Shown one piece after another: positions 17,420 through 25,179 of a stretch of DNA of 64,000 nt. The stretch is from Streptomyces ortus (GTDB lineage Bacteria; Actinomycetota; Actinomycetes; Streptomycetales; Streptomycetaceae), in assembly GCF_026341275.1 (NCBI RefSeq), contig NZ_JAIFZO010000002.1:7842118-7906117 (forward strand), written 5' to 3'. A program made the translations under genes and the position numbers. The number at the start of each line of letters is the position of its first letter. Positions within the stretch are counted from its first letter, which is position 1. The notes beneath the pieces are model-generated. The model was not told where the DNA came from and made no database searches. It was given only the letters and a program-made list of their open reading frames with translations.

Positions 17420-18616
17420 GTGCTTGCCATGCGAAAAATGCTGGTGCCCCTGGTCGCCGCGGCGGCCGTCGCCACGGGAGTCACGACCGTGGGACCCGTG
17501 TCCCACGCCGAGGCCGCGGTGCCGACGACCATCCCGCTCGAACTGAAGAACAGCTCCGGGCGCGGCGACCAGGTGTACGTCTACGTCATCGGGACCCTGC
17601 TCTCGACCGGCCAGCAGGGGTGGGCCGACGCCAACGGCACGTTCCACGCCTGGCCCGCGGGCGGCAACCCGCCGACCCCGGCGCCCGACGCCTCCATCGC
17701 AGGACCGGCCAACGGCCAGACCAAGACGATCCGTATGCCGAAGTTCTCCGGCCGGGTCTACTTCTCGTACGGCCAGAAGCTGGTCTTCAAGCTGACCACC
17801 GGCGGTCTCGTACAGCCCGCTGTGCAGAACCCGTCCGACCCGAACGCGAACATCCTCTTCAACTGGACCGAGTACACCCTGAACGACGGCGGGCTGTGGA
17901 TCAACAGCACGCAGGTCGACATGTTCTCGGCCCCCTACGCGGTGGGAGTCAAGAACGCGGCGGGCGCGGTCAAGACCACCGGGCATCTGAAGGCCGGCGG
18001 GTACAACGCCTTCTTCAACTCCCTGCGGAGCCAGTCCGGCGGCTGGGCCAACCTCATCAAGACCCGCTCCGACGGCACCGTCCTGCGCGCGCTCGCCCCC
18101 GGGCACGGCATCGAGGCCGGCGCGCTGCCGAGCACCGTGATGAACGACTACATCAACCGGGTGTGGACCAAGTACGCGAGCTCCACGCTGACGGTGACAC
18201 CCTTCGCCGACCAGCCCAACACCAAGTACTTCGGCCGGGTCTCCGGCAACGTCATGAACTTCACCAACAGCGCCGGGGCGGTGGTCACCTCGTTCCAGAA
18301 GCCCGACTCGGACAGCGTCTTCGGCTGCTACAAGAACCTGGACGCGCCGAACGACCTCGTCCGCGGCCCGATCTCCCGCACCCTGTGCGCGGGCTACAAC
18401 CGCTCCACGCTCCTCTCCAACCCCAACCAGCCCGACAGTGGTTCGGCCAACTTCTACCAGGACGCGGTGACCAACCACTACGCCAAGAAGATCCATGAGC
18501 AGATGGCCGACGGCAAGGCCTACGGCTTCGCGTTCGACGACGTCGGCGCCCACGAGTCGCTGGTCAACGACAGCAACCCCAACACGGCCTACATCACGCT
18601 CGACCCGTTCAGCTGA
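17420..18616 (+). CDS. Secreted glycoside hydrolase family 64 endo-beta-1,3-glucanase
   Basis: 398 residues with a Sec signal peptide (about 1-33, ending SHAEA). The mature protein is a laminaripentaose-producing GH64 enzyme with a thaumatin-like fold: VPTTIPLELKNSSGRGDQVYVYVIG at the N-terminus, and FNWTEYTLNDGGLWINSTQVDMFS holding the conserved Glu and Asp 16 residues apart, as in the Streptomyces matensis catalytic pair. No C-terminal binding module is present. It degrades fungal beta-1,3-glucan. The GTG start has AGGAGG 5 nt upstream. Upstream DasR-like and LacI-like sites suggest combined control by chitin-derived amino sugar and glucan oligosaccharides. Confidence 0.93.
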   Translation: MLAMRKMLVPLVAAAAVATGVTTVGPVSHAEAAVPTTIPLELKNSSGRGDQVYVYVIGTLLSTGQQGWADANGTFHAWPAGGNPPTPAPDASIAGPANGQTKTIRMPKFSGRVYFSYGQKLVFKLTTGGLVQPAVQNPSDPNANILFNWTEYTLNDGGLWINSTQVDMFSAPYAVGVKNAAGAVKTTGHLKAGGYNAFFNSLRSQSGGWANLIKTRSDGTVLRALAPGHGIEAGALPSTVMNDYINRVWTKYASSTLTVTPFADQPNTKYFGRVSGNVMNFTNSAGAVVTSFQKPDSDSVFGCYKNLDAPNDLVRGPISRTLCAGYNRSTLLSNPNQPDSGSANFYQDAVTNHYAKKIHEQMADGKAYGFAFDDVGAHESLVNDSNPNTAYITLDPFS

Positions 18617-18625
18617 GAGATCCGA

Positions 18626-18646
18626 CAGCGCTGAGCGGGGGCGCTG
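18626..18646 (+). terminator. Short hairpin after the GH64 gene
   Basis: CAGCGC (18626-18631) pairs with GCGCTG (18641-18646), 10 nt past the stop codon. It is weak alone but is followed by the large stem-loop at 18663-18720. Confidence 0.4.
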
Positions 18647-18662
18647 AACGGCCCGTACGCCT

Positions 18663-18720
18663 CCTCCGTATCCCTGGTGGACACCTGCCCGCTCGCGCGG
18701 GACCAGCACGGATACGGAGA
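18663..18720 (+). terminator. Large stem-loop between the GH64 and lipoprotein genes
   Basis: TCCGTATCC (18665-18673) pairs with GGATACGGA (18710-18718). Inside, CTGGT pairs with ACCAG and CCCGC with GCGGG, giving a long bulged hairpin. It could terminate GH64 transcription or form the 5' leader structure of the lipoprotein mRNA, whose start codon is 6 nt away. Confidence 0.5.
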
Positions 18721-18725
18721 GGCAC

Positions 18726-19247
18726 GTGCCACAGCAGCCACCGCGGTCACCGCAGCCGCAGCGACGACGTACCGGCCGCCCCCTCGTCGCCCGCGCGGTG
18801 CGCGGCCTCGCCCTGGTCGGCGGCCTGGCCCTGCTGCCGCTGGCCACGGCCTGCGGCGGTGACACGGACAAGAGCGCGGAGGGCGATTCCGCGGAGACCT
18901 CCGCGATGTCCGCCCCCTCCGCCGGCGTGGTGGCACCGGCCAAGGTCGAGGTGATCGCGGACCTGACCGGCTGCAAGGTCACGATCCGGACCGACGCGGA
19001 CGAACTGCGCGAGGGCGTCTGCGACACCGCCGACGGCGATTACCTCATCACCACCTTCCCCGCCGAGAAGTACAAGCTGACCTGGCTCGACAGCGCCTCC
19101 ATGTACGGAGGCAAATACCTGGTCGGCCCGCAGTGGGCCATCAGCGCGAAGCCGAAGATGCTGGAGACACTGCGCGCGAAGGTCGGTGGGACCATCGAGG
19201 ACCTGGACGCCGCGCGCACGGCCGCACCCGGCCCGAAAGCTCCATAA
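18726..19247 (+). CDS. Small exported lipoprotein of unknown function
   Basis: 173 residues. A basic N-terminus (RRRTGRP) and a hydrophobic segment LVARAVRGLALVGGLALLPLATAC end in a lipobox (LATAC, Cys about 43). The mature part is about 130 residues of polar, mixed alpha/beta sequence (KVEVIADLTGCKVTIRTDADELREG) with two Cys residues that may pair. No known domain was recognised. GTG start with GGAGAGG just upstream. Placed between a glucanase and a transport locus; no functional link is visible. Confidence 0.7.
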   Translation: MPQQPPRSPQPQRRRTGRPLVARAVRGLALVGGLALLPLATACGGDTDKSAEGDSAETSAMSAPSAGVVAPAKVEVIADLTGCKVTIRTDADELREGVCDTADGDYLITTFPAEKYKLTWLDSASMYGGKYLVGPQWAISAKPKMLETLRAKVGGTIEDLDAARTAAPGPKAP

Positions 19248-19274
19248 GGGCACGGGAGGCATCACCGAGGAGCG

Positions 19275-19292
19275 GGTGAATGAGAATTCACC
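19275..19292 (+). promoter_or_regulatory. Upstream palindrome related to the MFS operator
   Basis: GGTGAAT-GAGA-ATTCACC is a perfect 7-bp inverted repeat about 100 nt before the MFS gene. It shares the GGTGAA/TTCACC half-sites of the larger palindrome downstream, so both may bind the same regulator. Confidence 0.6.
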
Positions 19293-19318
19293 AGCATCCA
19301 CCAGTACCCCGAACGGGT

Positions 19319-19362
19319 TGGTGAACAGCCATTCAACCGCTAGGTTGAATGGCTGTTCACCA
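19319..19362 (+). promoter_or_regulatory. 20-bp perfect inverted repeat, probable TetR operator
   Basis: Arms 19319-19338 and 19343-19362 are perfectly complementary around a 4-nt centre (GCTA), with outer half-sites TGGTGAAC and GTTCACCA. It ends 28 nt before the MFS start codon. The TetR-family gene at the end of this operon is the likely binder, giving autoregulated efflux. Confidence 0.8.
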
Positions 19363-19390
19363 TGCCATGTCTCGCGCCCGGGGAAGTGCC

Positions 19391-20917
19391 ATGCAGGAGC
19401 CGACACCCACGGAGTCGATACCGACGGAGCCGACCCGCGCCGGGCGGTCCACCTCTCCGGCCGGGTTGCGCGCCGGGCTGACCGTCCCGGTCCTCGCGTA
19501 CGGCGGCATCCTGATGGCGGTGATGCAGACCGCCGTCGTACCGCTGCTCCCCGACCTGCCACGGCTCACCGGGTCCTCCGCCGCCGCCGTGTCGTGGACC
19601 GTCACCGCCACGCTCCTCGCGGGCGCGGTGCTGACCCCTGTGCTCGGCCGCGCCGGAGACATGTACGGCAAGAAGCGCGTGCTGCTCCTCGCCCTCTCGC
19701 TGATGACGGCCGGGTCGGTGCTGTGCGCGCTGACCTCGGACATCCGGGTGCTGATCGCGGCGCGGGCGCTCCAGGGGGCCGCGGCGGCCGTCGTGCCCCT
19801 GTCGATCAGCATCCTGCGTGACGTGCTGCCGCCCGAGCGGACCGTCTCCGCCGTCGCCCTGATGAGTTCGACGGTCGGCATCGGCGCGGCGCTCGGCCTG
19901 CCGCTCGCGGCCCTCATCGTCCAGTACGCGGACTGGCACACCATGTTCTGGGTGTCGGCCGCGCTCGGTGCGGCGGGCCTGGCACTCGCCGCGTGGACGG
20001 TGGACGAGTCGGCCGTACGGCACCCGGGCAGATTCGACACGCCCGGCGCGCTCGGCCTGGCCACAGTTCTGGTCTGTCTGCTCCTGGCCGTCTCGCAGGG
20101 CGGTGAATGGGGCTGGGGGAGCATGCCGGTGATCGGGCTGTTCACGGGCTTCGTGGTCGCCCTGGCCCTGTGGTGGTGGCAGCAACTGCGCGCCGAACGG
20201 CCGTTGGTCGACCTCAGGCTCGCCGCCCGGCCGCGCGTGGCGCTGCCGCATCTGACCGCCCTGCTCGTCGGATTCTCCTTCTACGCCAACTCCCTGGTCA
20301 CGGCCCAGCTCGTCCAGGCGCCCGAGGGCACCGGGTACGGACTCGGTCTGTCGATCGTCGGCGCCGGGCTGTGCCTGCTGCCCAGCGGCGTGATCATGCT
20401 GTTCCTATCACCGGTCTCGGCCCGTATCTCGTTGTCACGCGGCCCGCGTGTGACGCTCGCCCTCGGGGCCGTCGTCATCGCGTGCGGGTACGGCATACGC
20501 ATCCTGGACAGCCGCGACCTGTGGGTGATCATCCTGGGCGGCGCCATCGTGTCGGCGGGCACCGCGCTCGCCTACTCGGCGCTGCCCACGCTGATCCTGG
20601 GCGCGGTGCCCGCCGCGCAGACCGGCTCCGCCAGCGGTGTCAACGTGCTGATGCGGACCATCGGCCAGGCCGTGTGCAGCGCCGCCGTGGCCGCCGTACT
20701 GGTGCATCACATCAGCCCGGTCGGCGGACTGCTTTTGCCCAGCCTGCGGGGCTATCTGCTGGCCTTCGCGATGGCCGGGGCGGTCGCGCTGGCAGGATGC
20801 GCGATGGCCCTGGCGATACCGGGGAGCGATGAGCGGGACAAGCCCGGCCGGTGGCCGCGCCGGCGGCGCGGCGGACCGGCGGCGGGAAATCTGCTGGAGG
20901 GAGCAGGAGACGCATGA
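19391..20917 (+). CDS. MFS drug efflux transporter (DHA2/EmrB-QacA type)
   Basis: 508 residues from ATG 19391, with about 14 hydrophobic segments. MFS motif A-like GRAGDMYGKKRVLLL follows TM2, and the antiporter-type motif LGLPLAALIVQYADWHTMFWV is near TM5. A basic C-terminal tail RWPRRRRGG follows the last TM. The start is placed at 19391 (MQEPTPTES, GGGGAAG 4 nt upstream), because in-frame ATGs at 19349 and 19367 lie inside or just after the operator palindrome. The gene overlaps the TetR gene by 4 nt. Substrate unknown. Confidence 0.85.
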   Translation: MQEPTPTESIPTEPTRAGRSTSPAGLRAGLTVPVLAYGGILMAVMQTAVVPLLPDLPRLTGSSAAAVSWTVTATLLAGAVLTPVLGRAGDMYGKKRVLLLALSLMTAGSVLCALTSDIRVLIAARALQGAAAAVVPLSISILRDVLPPERTVSAVALMSSTVGIGAALGLPLAALIVQYADWHTMFWVSAALGAAGLALAAWTVDESAVRHPGRFDTPGALGLATVLVCLLLAVSQGGEWGWGSMPVIGLFTGFVVALALWWWQQLRAERPLVDLRLAARPRVALPHLTALLVGFSFYANSLVTAQLVQAPEGTGYGLGLSIVGAGLCLLPSGVIMLFLSPVSARISLSRGPRVTLALGAVVIACGYGIRILDSRDLWVIILGGAIVSAGTALAYSALPTLILGAVPAAQTGSASGVNVLMRTIGQAVCSAAVAAVLVHHISPVGGLLLPSLRGYLLAFAMAGAVALAGCAMALAIPGSDERDKPGRWPRRRRGGPAAGNLLEGAGDA

Positions 20918-21537
20918 GGTCCGCCAAGTCCTCGGAATCCTTCGAGAGGTCCACCGCGATGTCCGTCGGGGAGCCGGAGAGCGCCGGTCCGGGACGCCGG
21001 GACGCCGAGGCCACCAAGGCGGCGATCCTGCGCGCGGCCCGGCACCTCCTCGCGCGCCACGCCCACGCGGACATCACCCTCAGGGCGGTGGCCGAACGGG
21101 CCGGGGTCAGCCCTCCCCTGATCATGAAGTACTTCGGCAACAAGGAGACGCTCTTCGCACGCGTGATGTCCTTCGAGGAGGACGCCGCCGCTCTGCTGGA
21201 CGCGCCACTGGCCGACCTCGGACGCCACATGGTCCGGCACGTCCTCGTCAGCCAGAGCGAACGCGGCGCCGACCCGCTGCTGAGGATCGTCTTCGCACCG
21301 CTCCAGGGCACCCAGGGGGACACACTCCGCGCCAACTTCCGTACCCAGGTGAGCGACCGGCTCGCCCTGCGCCTGGACGGCCCCGACGCCGGCCTGCGGG
21401 CCGAACTCGCCGTCGGCATGCTGCTCGGCCTCGGCGTGATGTACGGCATCGCGCGGGGCGGCGACGTGCGCGCGGCACCGCTCGACGCCGTCGTGGCACG
21501 GTACGCACCCGCTGTCCAGGCGCACCTGACACCGTGA
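20914..21537 (+). CDS. TetR-family regulator of the adjacent efflux pump
   Basis: 207 residues. The N-terminal HTH is ATKAAILRAARHLLARHAHADITLRAVAERAGVSPPLIMKYFGNKETLF (about 34-82), followed by a helical ligand domain with a TetR C-terminal pattern (MLLGLGVMYGIARGG). ATG 20914 overlaps the MFS stop (ATGA) and has GGAG/CAGGAG upstream, so both are co-translated. The likely target is the palindrome pair at 19275-19362. Confidence 0.88.
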   Translation: MRSAKSSESFERSTAMSVGEPESAGPGRRDAEATKAAILRAARHLLARHAHADITLRAVAERAGVSPPLIMKYFGNKETLFARVMSFEEDAAALLDAPLADLGRHMVRHVLVSQSERGADPLLRIVFAPLQGTQGDTLRANFRTQVSDRLALRLDGPDAGLRAELAVGMLLGLGVMYGIARGGDVRAAPLDAVVARYAPAVQAHLTP

Positions 21538-21612
21538 GCCGCCGACGGGGCCGACCGGTCGTGGACGTCAGCCCCGTCAGCCCTGCCGGTCCCGTCGGCC
21601 GAACGGACACCG

Positions 21613-23610
21613 TCAGCCCGTATGGACCTTCAACGCCGTCCTGACGGCGGACTCCAGGGCGCCCTCGATCCAGGCGGGCTTGATGGACGTGTGGCACCCC
21701 GCGAAGTGGATGGGCCCCTCCGAGGTGGGGATGTCCGGGAACAGTTCCGTGTGCTGGCCGGGGAAGAGCACCGAGGCCTCACCGTAGGCGTAGTGGTCGC
21801 GCATCCACGACTGGGTCTTGCACTTGGTCGTGAAGAACACCTCGCAGCGCCGTCCGAAGACGGCCTGCACCCCGGCGAGGGCGCGCAGATACCGCTCCTC
21901 GTCGGCGTACGCGTCCCACTTCAGGGCGTCGTCGGACCAGCTGTAGGAGGCGAGGACGATACCTCCGGCACTGCCCTCCATCGGGTGGGCGTGCTCGAAG
22001 AACATGAACCGGTTGGCGTTGTCGCTCACCGAGCCGCCACCGCGGACATGAGCGGCCTCGGGGTCGTCGAGCACGGCGGGCCGGAAGGCGCCGAAACACT
22101 TCTTGAGGTCGCCGGGGACGGTCACCCCCAGATCCCGTACGGTCCGGTGGGCGCCGAGGTGCCTGCCGTCCCTCACCTGGCCGTTCCTGTACTTCGTGTA
22201 CAGGCCGTCCTCGATGGAGTCCAGCGCCTCCTCCCACTGCCGCTCGGTGAACTCCCACCAGCGCTGGGAGAACTCCAGCAGCACCTTGGTCGCCGCGTCG
22301 TAGTGCAGCTCGGTGATGGCCCGGCGCTTGCCGTACGTCAGCGGCGGGTCGAAGGCCACATGGCGCAGCCCGGAGAAGGGCACGGTGACGATCACCTCGT
22401 CGCCCTCGAACACCTCCGTGGTGCCCCCCTTGCCGGTCTGGCAGTCCTCGGACACGGTGTGCACCCGCACCTTGCCGTTGCCGCGCTCGACGCGCACGGC
22501 ACGCCTGTCGAGCCGCACCTTGCCCTTGACCGGCGCGTACAGCGCGTCGACGAGCTTCGCGGTGCCGCCCTTCAGCTCCCAGAACTTCGTCCTGGGGTCG
22601 ATCAGCGCGCTGCCCAGGAAGCTGTGCAGGAAGGAGAGATGGAGCCTGGAGGTGAGGTTCTGGACGGTGCCGACGAGGTCGATGGTCCTGACGTCGAGCC
22701 CGGCCACCTCGGTGAGATAGCGGTACATGGACCAGTGGCCGTACCGCTTGAGGACCTTGACCCATCCCTCGACGAGGGCCGTGCCCTCCTTGCCGCGGAT
22801 CAGCAGGTGTGCCGGTTCGAGGGCGTCCGCGAGGATGGCCGCCGCGGTCCTCGTACGGTTGGGGCCCGTGACGCCGAAGGTGTCGTTGATCCTCGCCGGG
22901 TCCTGCTCGTACTCGGCCTTGCGCATATGGACGCCGTTGATGTGCATCCAGGAGCGGTTGGCCCGCTTCGCCGGGTTGTCGACCTCCACGTCCACCAGCA
23001 GGAACTCCTGGCGCGGGAGGTCGAACTTCTTGATCAGCGCCATCAGGAGGGGGTGGCTCTCGGGCAGCCGCATCGCCCCCGCCTCGGCGTACTGGTGGGG
23101 GTCGGCGAAGGGCTGCTCGCCGTTCTCGTGGCCCCCCTTGCGGAAGGTCTTGATCCGGCCGCCCACGCGGTTGTCGTTGGCCTCGATGACGACCACGTCG
23201 TGGCCCACCCGGTTGAGCAGATCGGCGGCGAGCAGACCGGCGGGACCGGCCCCGACGATCAGGACCCGCTTCGAGGCCTTGGCCCCGCTCGACGGCAGCC
23301 CGCTCTCGATGGCCTTCAGATAGGACGGGACGAGGGACTTGTCGTCCTTGTCGAAGACCACGATGGCGCGGGCGACCGTGGTGTACGCCGCGGGATCGAT
23401 GCCGGCCGGCGCCGCGGAGGGTGCGGCGGCCGGGCTCAGCGCGGTGGCGGGAACGGCCGTGGCCGTGGTGAGCCCGGCGGCGAGGACCGTGGCACCGGTC
23501 GCCGTGACCACCGAACGCCGTGTCAGCGGTGCGCAGTTCGTGTCGGGCGGCCCCGCAGCGGTCATGTCCGGGGTGGCCAGGTCGGAAGTGTTCGTGTCAT
23601 GTGTACTCAT
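21613..23610 (-). CDS. Tat-exported flavin amine oxidase, L-glutamate oxidase-like
   Basis: 665 residues. The twin-arginine signal is LTRRSVVTATGATVLAAGLTTA (about 31-52). The FAD fold RVLIVGAGPAGLLAADLL leads into VVVIEANDNRVGGRIKTF, and AEAGAMRLPESHPLL, NLTSRLHLSFLHSFLG, ATKVLLEFSQRWWEFTE and FAGCHTSIKPAWIEGALESAVRTA align well with Streptomyces L-glutamate oxidase from memory. The Arg and His of TSRLHLSFLH correspond to that enzyme's substrate-binding Arg305/His312, favouring an acidic amino acid. It would produce 2-oxo acid, ammonia and H2O2. Starts at 23610 or 23619 have no good ribosome site, so a leaderless mRNA is possible. Stands alone. Confidence 0.82.
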   Translation of the reverse strand: MSTHDTNTSDLATPDMTAAGPPDTNCAPLTRRSVVTATGATVLAAGLTTATAVPATALSPAAAPSAAPAGIDPAAYTTVARAIVVFDKDDKSLVPSYLKAIESGLPSSGAKASKRVLIVGAGPAGLLAADLLNRVGHDVVVIEANDNRVGGRIKTFRKGGHENGEQPFADPHQYAEAGAMRLPESHPLLMALIKKFDLPRQEFLLVDVEVDNPAKRANRSWMHINGVHMRKAEYEQDPARINDTFGVTGPNRTRTAAAILADALEPAHLLIRGKEGTALVEGWVKVLKRYGHWSMYRYLTEVAGLDVRTIDLVGTVQNLTSRLHLSFLHSFLGSALIDPRTKFWELKGGTAKLVDALYAPVKGKVRLDRRAVRVERGNGKVRVHTVSEDCQTGKGGTTEVFEGDEVIVTVPFSGLRHVAFDPPLTYGKRRAITELHYDAATKVLLEFSQRWWEFTERQWEEALDSIEDGLYTKYRNGQVRDGRHLGAHRTVRDLGVTVPGDLKKCFGAFRPAVLDDPEAAHVRGGGSVSDNANRFMFFEHAHPMEGSAGGIVLASYSWSDDALKWDAYADEERYLRALAGVQAVFGRRCEVFFTTKCKTQSWMRDHYAYGEASVLFPGQHTELFPDIPTSEGPIHFAGCHTSIKPAWIEGALESAVRTALKVHTG

Positions 23611-23832
23611 CAAGATCATGCTTGGCGTACGGCCGGGGCGGAACCAGGGCATTCACACGGACGGGGAGCTCAAACCACTCGTTCCGGCACAGGACGGGCC
23701 TACTGGTCAACGCCCATGCGCGAACCGGACGTTCACCCCGAATCCTGGGAACACCTCCGTGGAGCGACGGTCATCGACAGGGCCCTGGGGCGGACAGGTG
23801 CCGGCGCAGGAGGCCCCGACCGTCATCGCGCG

Positions 23833-23877
23833 CCTGTGGGCCGGTACGTGACGGGGTGTCGCGTATCGGCCCACAGG
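23833..23877 (-). terminator. Strong terminator after the GH93 gene
   Basis: CCTGTGGGCCG (23833-23843) pairs with CGGCCCACAGG (23867-23877). Pairing continues inward (with G-U pairs) to a GGGGT loop, about 20 bp of stem. It lies 18 nt past the GH93 stop and closes the arabinan operon. The rest of 23611-23894 shows nothing coding. Confidence 0.75.
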
Positions 23878-23894
23878 TCAGGCTGCGAGGCGGC

Positions 23895-25091
23895 TCAGGA
23901 GGACGGGACGGGCTTGGTGGCGAAGTAGGGTTTGCATATGGCACCGTCCCAGTCGGTGGCGATCTCCAGCAGGCTGGTGCCGTCCGCCGACGGCAGCAGG
24001 GCCGAGCTGTAGTTGGGGCAGTAGTCGACCACCGTCGACGCGACGGTGACGGGTGCCGGGATCTCCCGCCACGTACCGCTGCCGCCCGCGCTGTTGACCC
24101 AGACCGTCCTGTTGTTCCCGGCGGCCACCGTGCCGTCCTTGTTGTACAGGACCTGGCCGATCAGGAAGAGCCGCCCGAGGGGATTGCCGGCCTCGGGGGA
24201 CCAGGCCACGGTCGGGGCGTGCTTGAAGTACTTGCCGTCGGCCGTCTCGGGCCGGTGGCCGAGGAAGGGCCCGCTCGACCAGTCCCAGCCGTCCGCCGAG
24301 GTCCGGTAGTGCACGACGCACTGGTACTGGCCGGAGGCGGCGCAGATCTCGTACGACATGAAGTAGGTGCCGTTGCCGAGCTTGCGGACGACCGCCATGC
24401 CGGGGCGGTCGGAGACGAGGGGGCTGACGACGGTGGCGTGGTGGCCCGTCCAGGTCGTGCCGTTCGAGGTGCGGGCGGCCATCAGCTTCTGGCTGTGGGC
24501 CGCGTCGGTCTCGTCCGAGTAGTGCGCGACGAGCCGCCCCGAGGCGTCGACGGAGAACTCGGGCTCCCACAGGCCGCCGGTGCTGCCCGCGGTCGCGATG
24601 GTGGACAGGTAACTCCAGGTGCGTCCCACGTCGTTGCTCTTGAAGACGCGCAGGGCCATGCGCCGGTTCGTCTCGTCCTGGCCGACCGAGGCCGCCCAGA
24701 GCAGGGTGCCCGCGGGCAGGCCGCCGATCGCCCGCGGGAGTTCGAAGAGCGTGGAGCAGCAGAGTCCCTGCCCGCCCGCCGCCTCCGGGTCACCGACCGC
24801 GCCCACCTGGCGGAAGGATCCGCCCGAGTCGGTGCTCTCGTAGACGGCCCCGAGTCCGTTGTCGCCGGAGAAGGTGACCACCGACGACAGGACACGGCCG
24901 TTGGCGCTCCCGCTGTGCGCGAGACGGATCGCCCGGGGGTACAGGCCGGTGTCGTTGCGCAGGACGGTGCCGGTCGCCGCGCCGGCCGTGCCGGTCTGCG
25001 CGGTGAGCAGGGCCGCCAGGAGCGCGACCAGCGCGGAGAGAAGCGCGGCCGGGCGGAGTGGGGGGACGGGGGTGCGTGGTCTTGCCGACAT
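23895..25091 (-). CDS. Secreted sialidase-fold exo-alpha-1,5-L-arabinanase (GH93-like)
   Basis: 398 residues with a Sec signal peptide (PAALLSALVALLAALLTAQTGTAGA, to about 38). The mature domain is a six-bladed propeller with Asp-box/BNR-like turns (STDSGGSFRQVG, SNDVGRTWSYL, TSADGWDWSSGP) and the conserved QGLCCSTLFELP and WEPEFSVDASGRLVAHYSDE region of GH93. GH93 enzymes release arabinobiose from linear arabinan. The ATG at 25091 is supported by GGGAG 7 nt upstream. It is the last gene of an arabinose-polymer operon (88 nt after GH51), which supports the GH93 call over a true sialidase. Confidence 0.75.
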   Translation of the reverse strand: MSARPRTPVPPLRPAALLSALVALLAALLTAQTGTAGAATGTVLRNDTGLYPRAIRLAHSGSANGRVLSSVVTFSGDNGLGAVYESTDSGGSFRQVGAVGDPEAAGGQGLCCSTLFELPRAIGGLPAGTLLWAASVGQDETNRRMALRVFKSNDVGRTWSYLSTIATAGSTGGLWEPEFSVDASGRLVAHYSDETDAAHSQKLMAARTSNGTTWTGHHATVVSPLVSDRPGMAVVRKLGNGTYFMSYEICAASGQYQCVVHYRTSADGWDWSSGPFLGHRPETADGKYFKHAPTVAWSPEAGNPLGRLFLIGQVLYNKDGTVAAGNNRTVWVNSAGGSGTWREIPAPVTVASTVVDYCPNYSSALLPSADGTSLLEIATDWDGAICKPYFATKPVPSS

Positions 25092-25179
25092 CAGATGCTC
25101 CCAATGGGGTGGGGGTCGGATCTGTTCGGTCGGTGACGCCGAAGGCGACGTCACACGGCAAGGTGCGGCGAACGGCGGG

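Noticed and set aside
19349..19390. Upstream ATG starts for the MFS gene at 19349 and 19367
   Set aside because: They lie inside or at the edge of the operator palindrome and lack ribosome sites; ATG 19391 has one.
23895..25091. True sialidase
   Set aside because: Asp-box-like turns fit, but the Arg triad of sialidases is not evident and the gene ends an arabinan operon, so GH93 is preferred.
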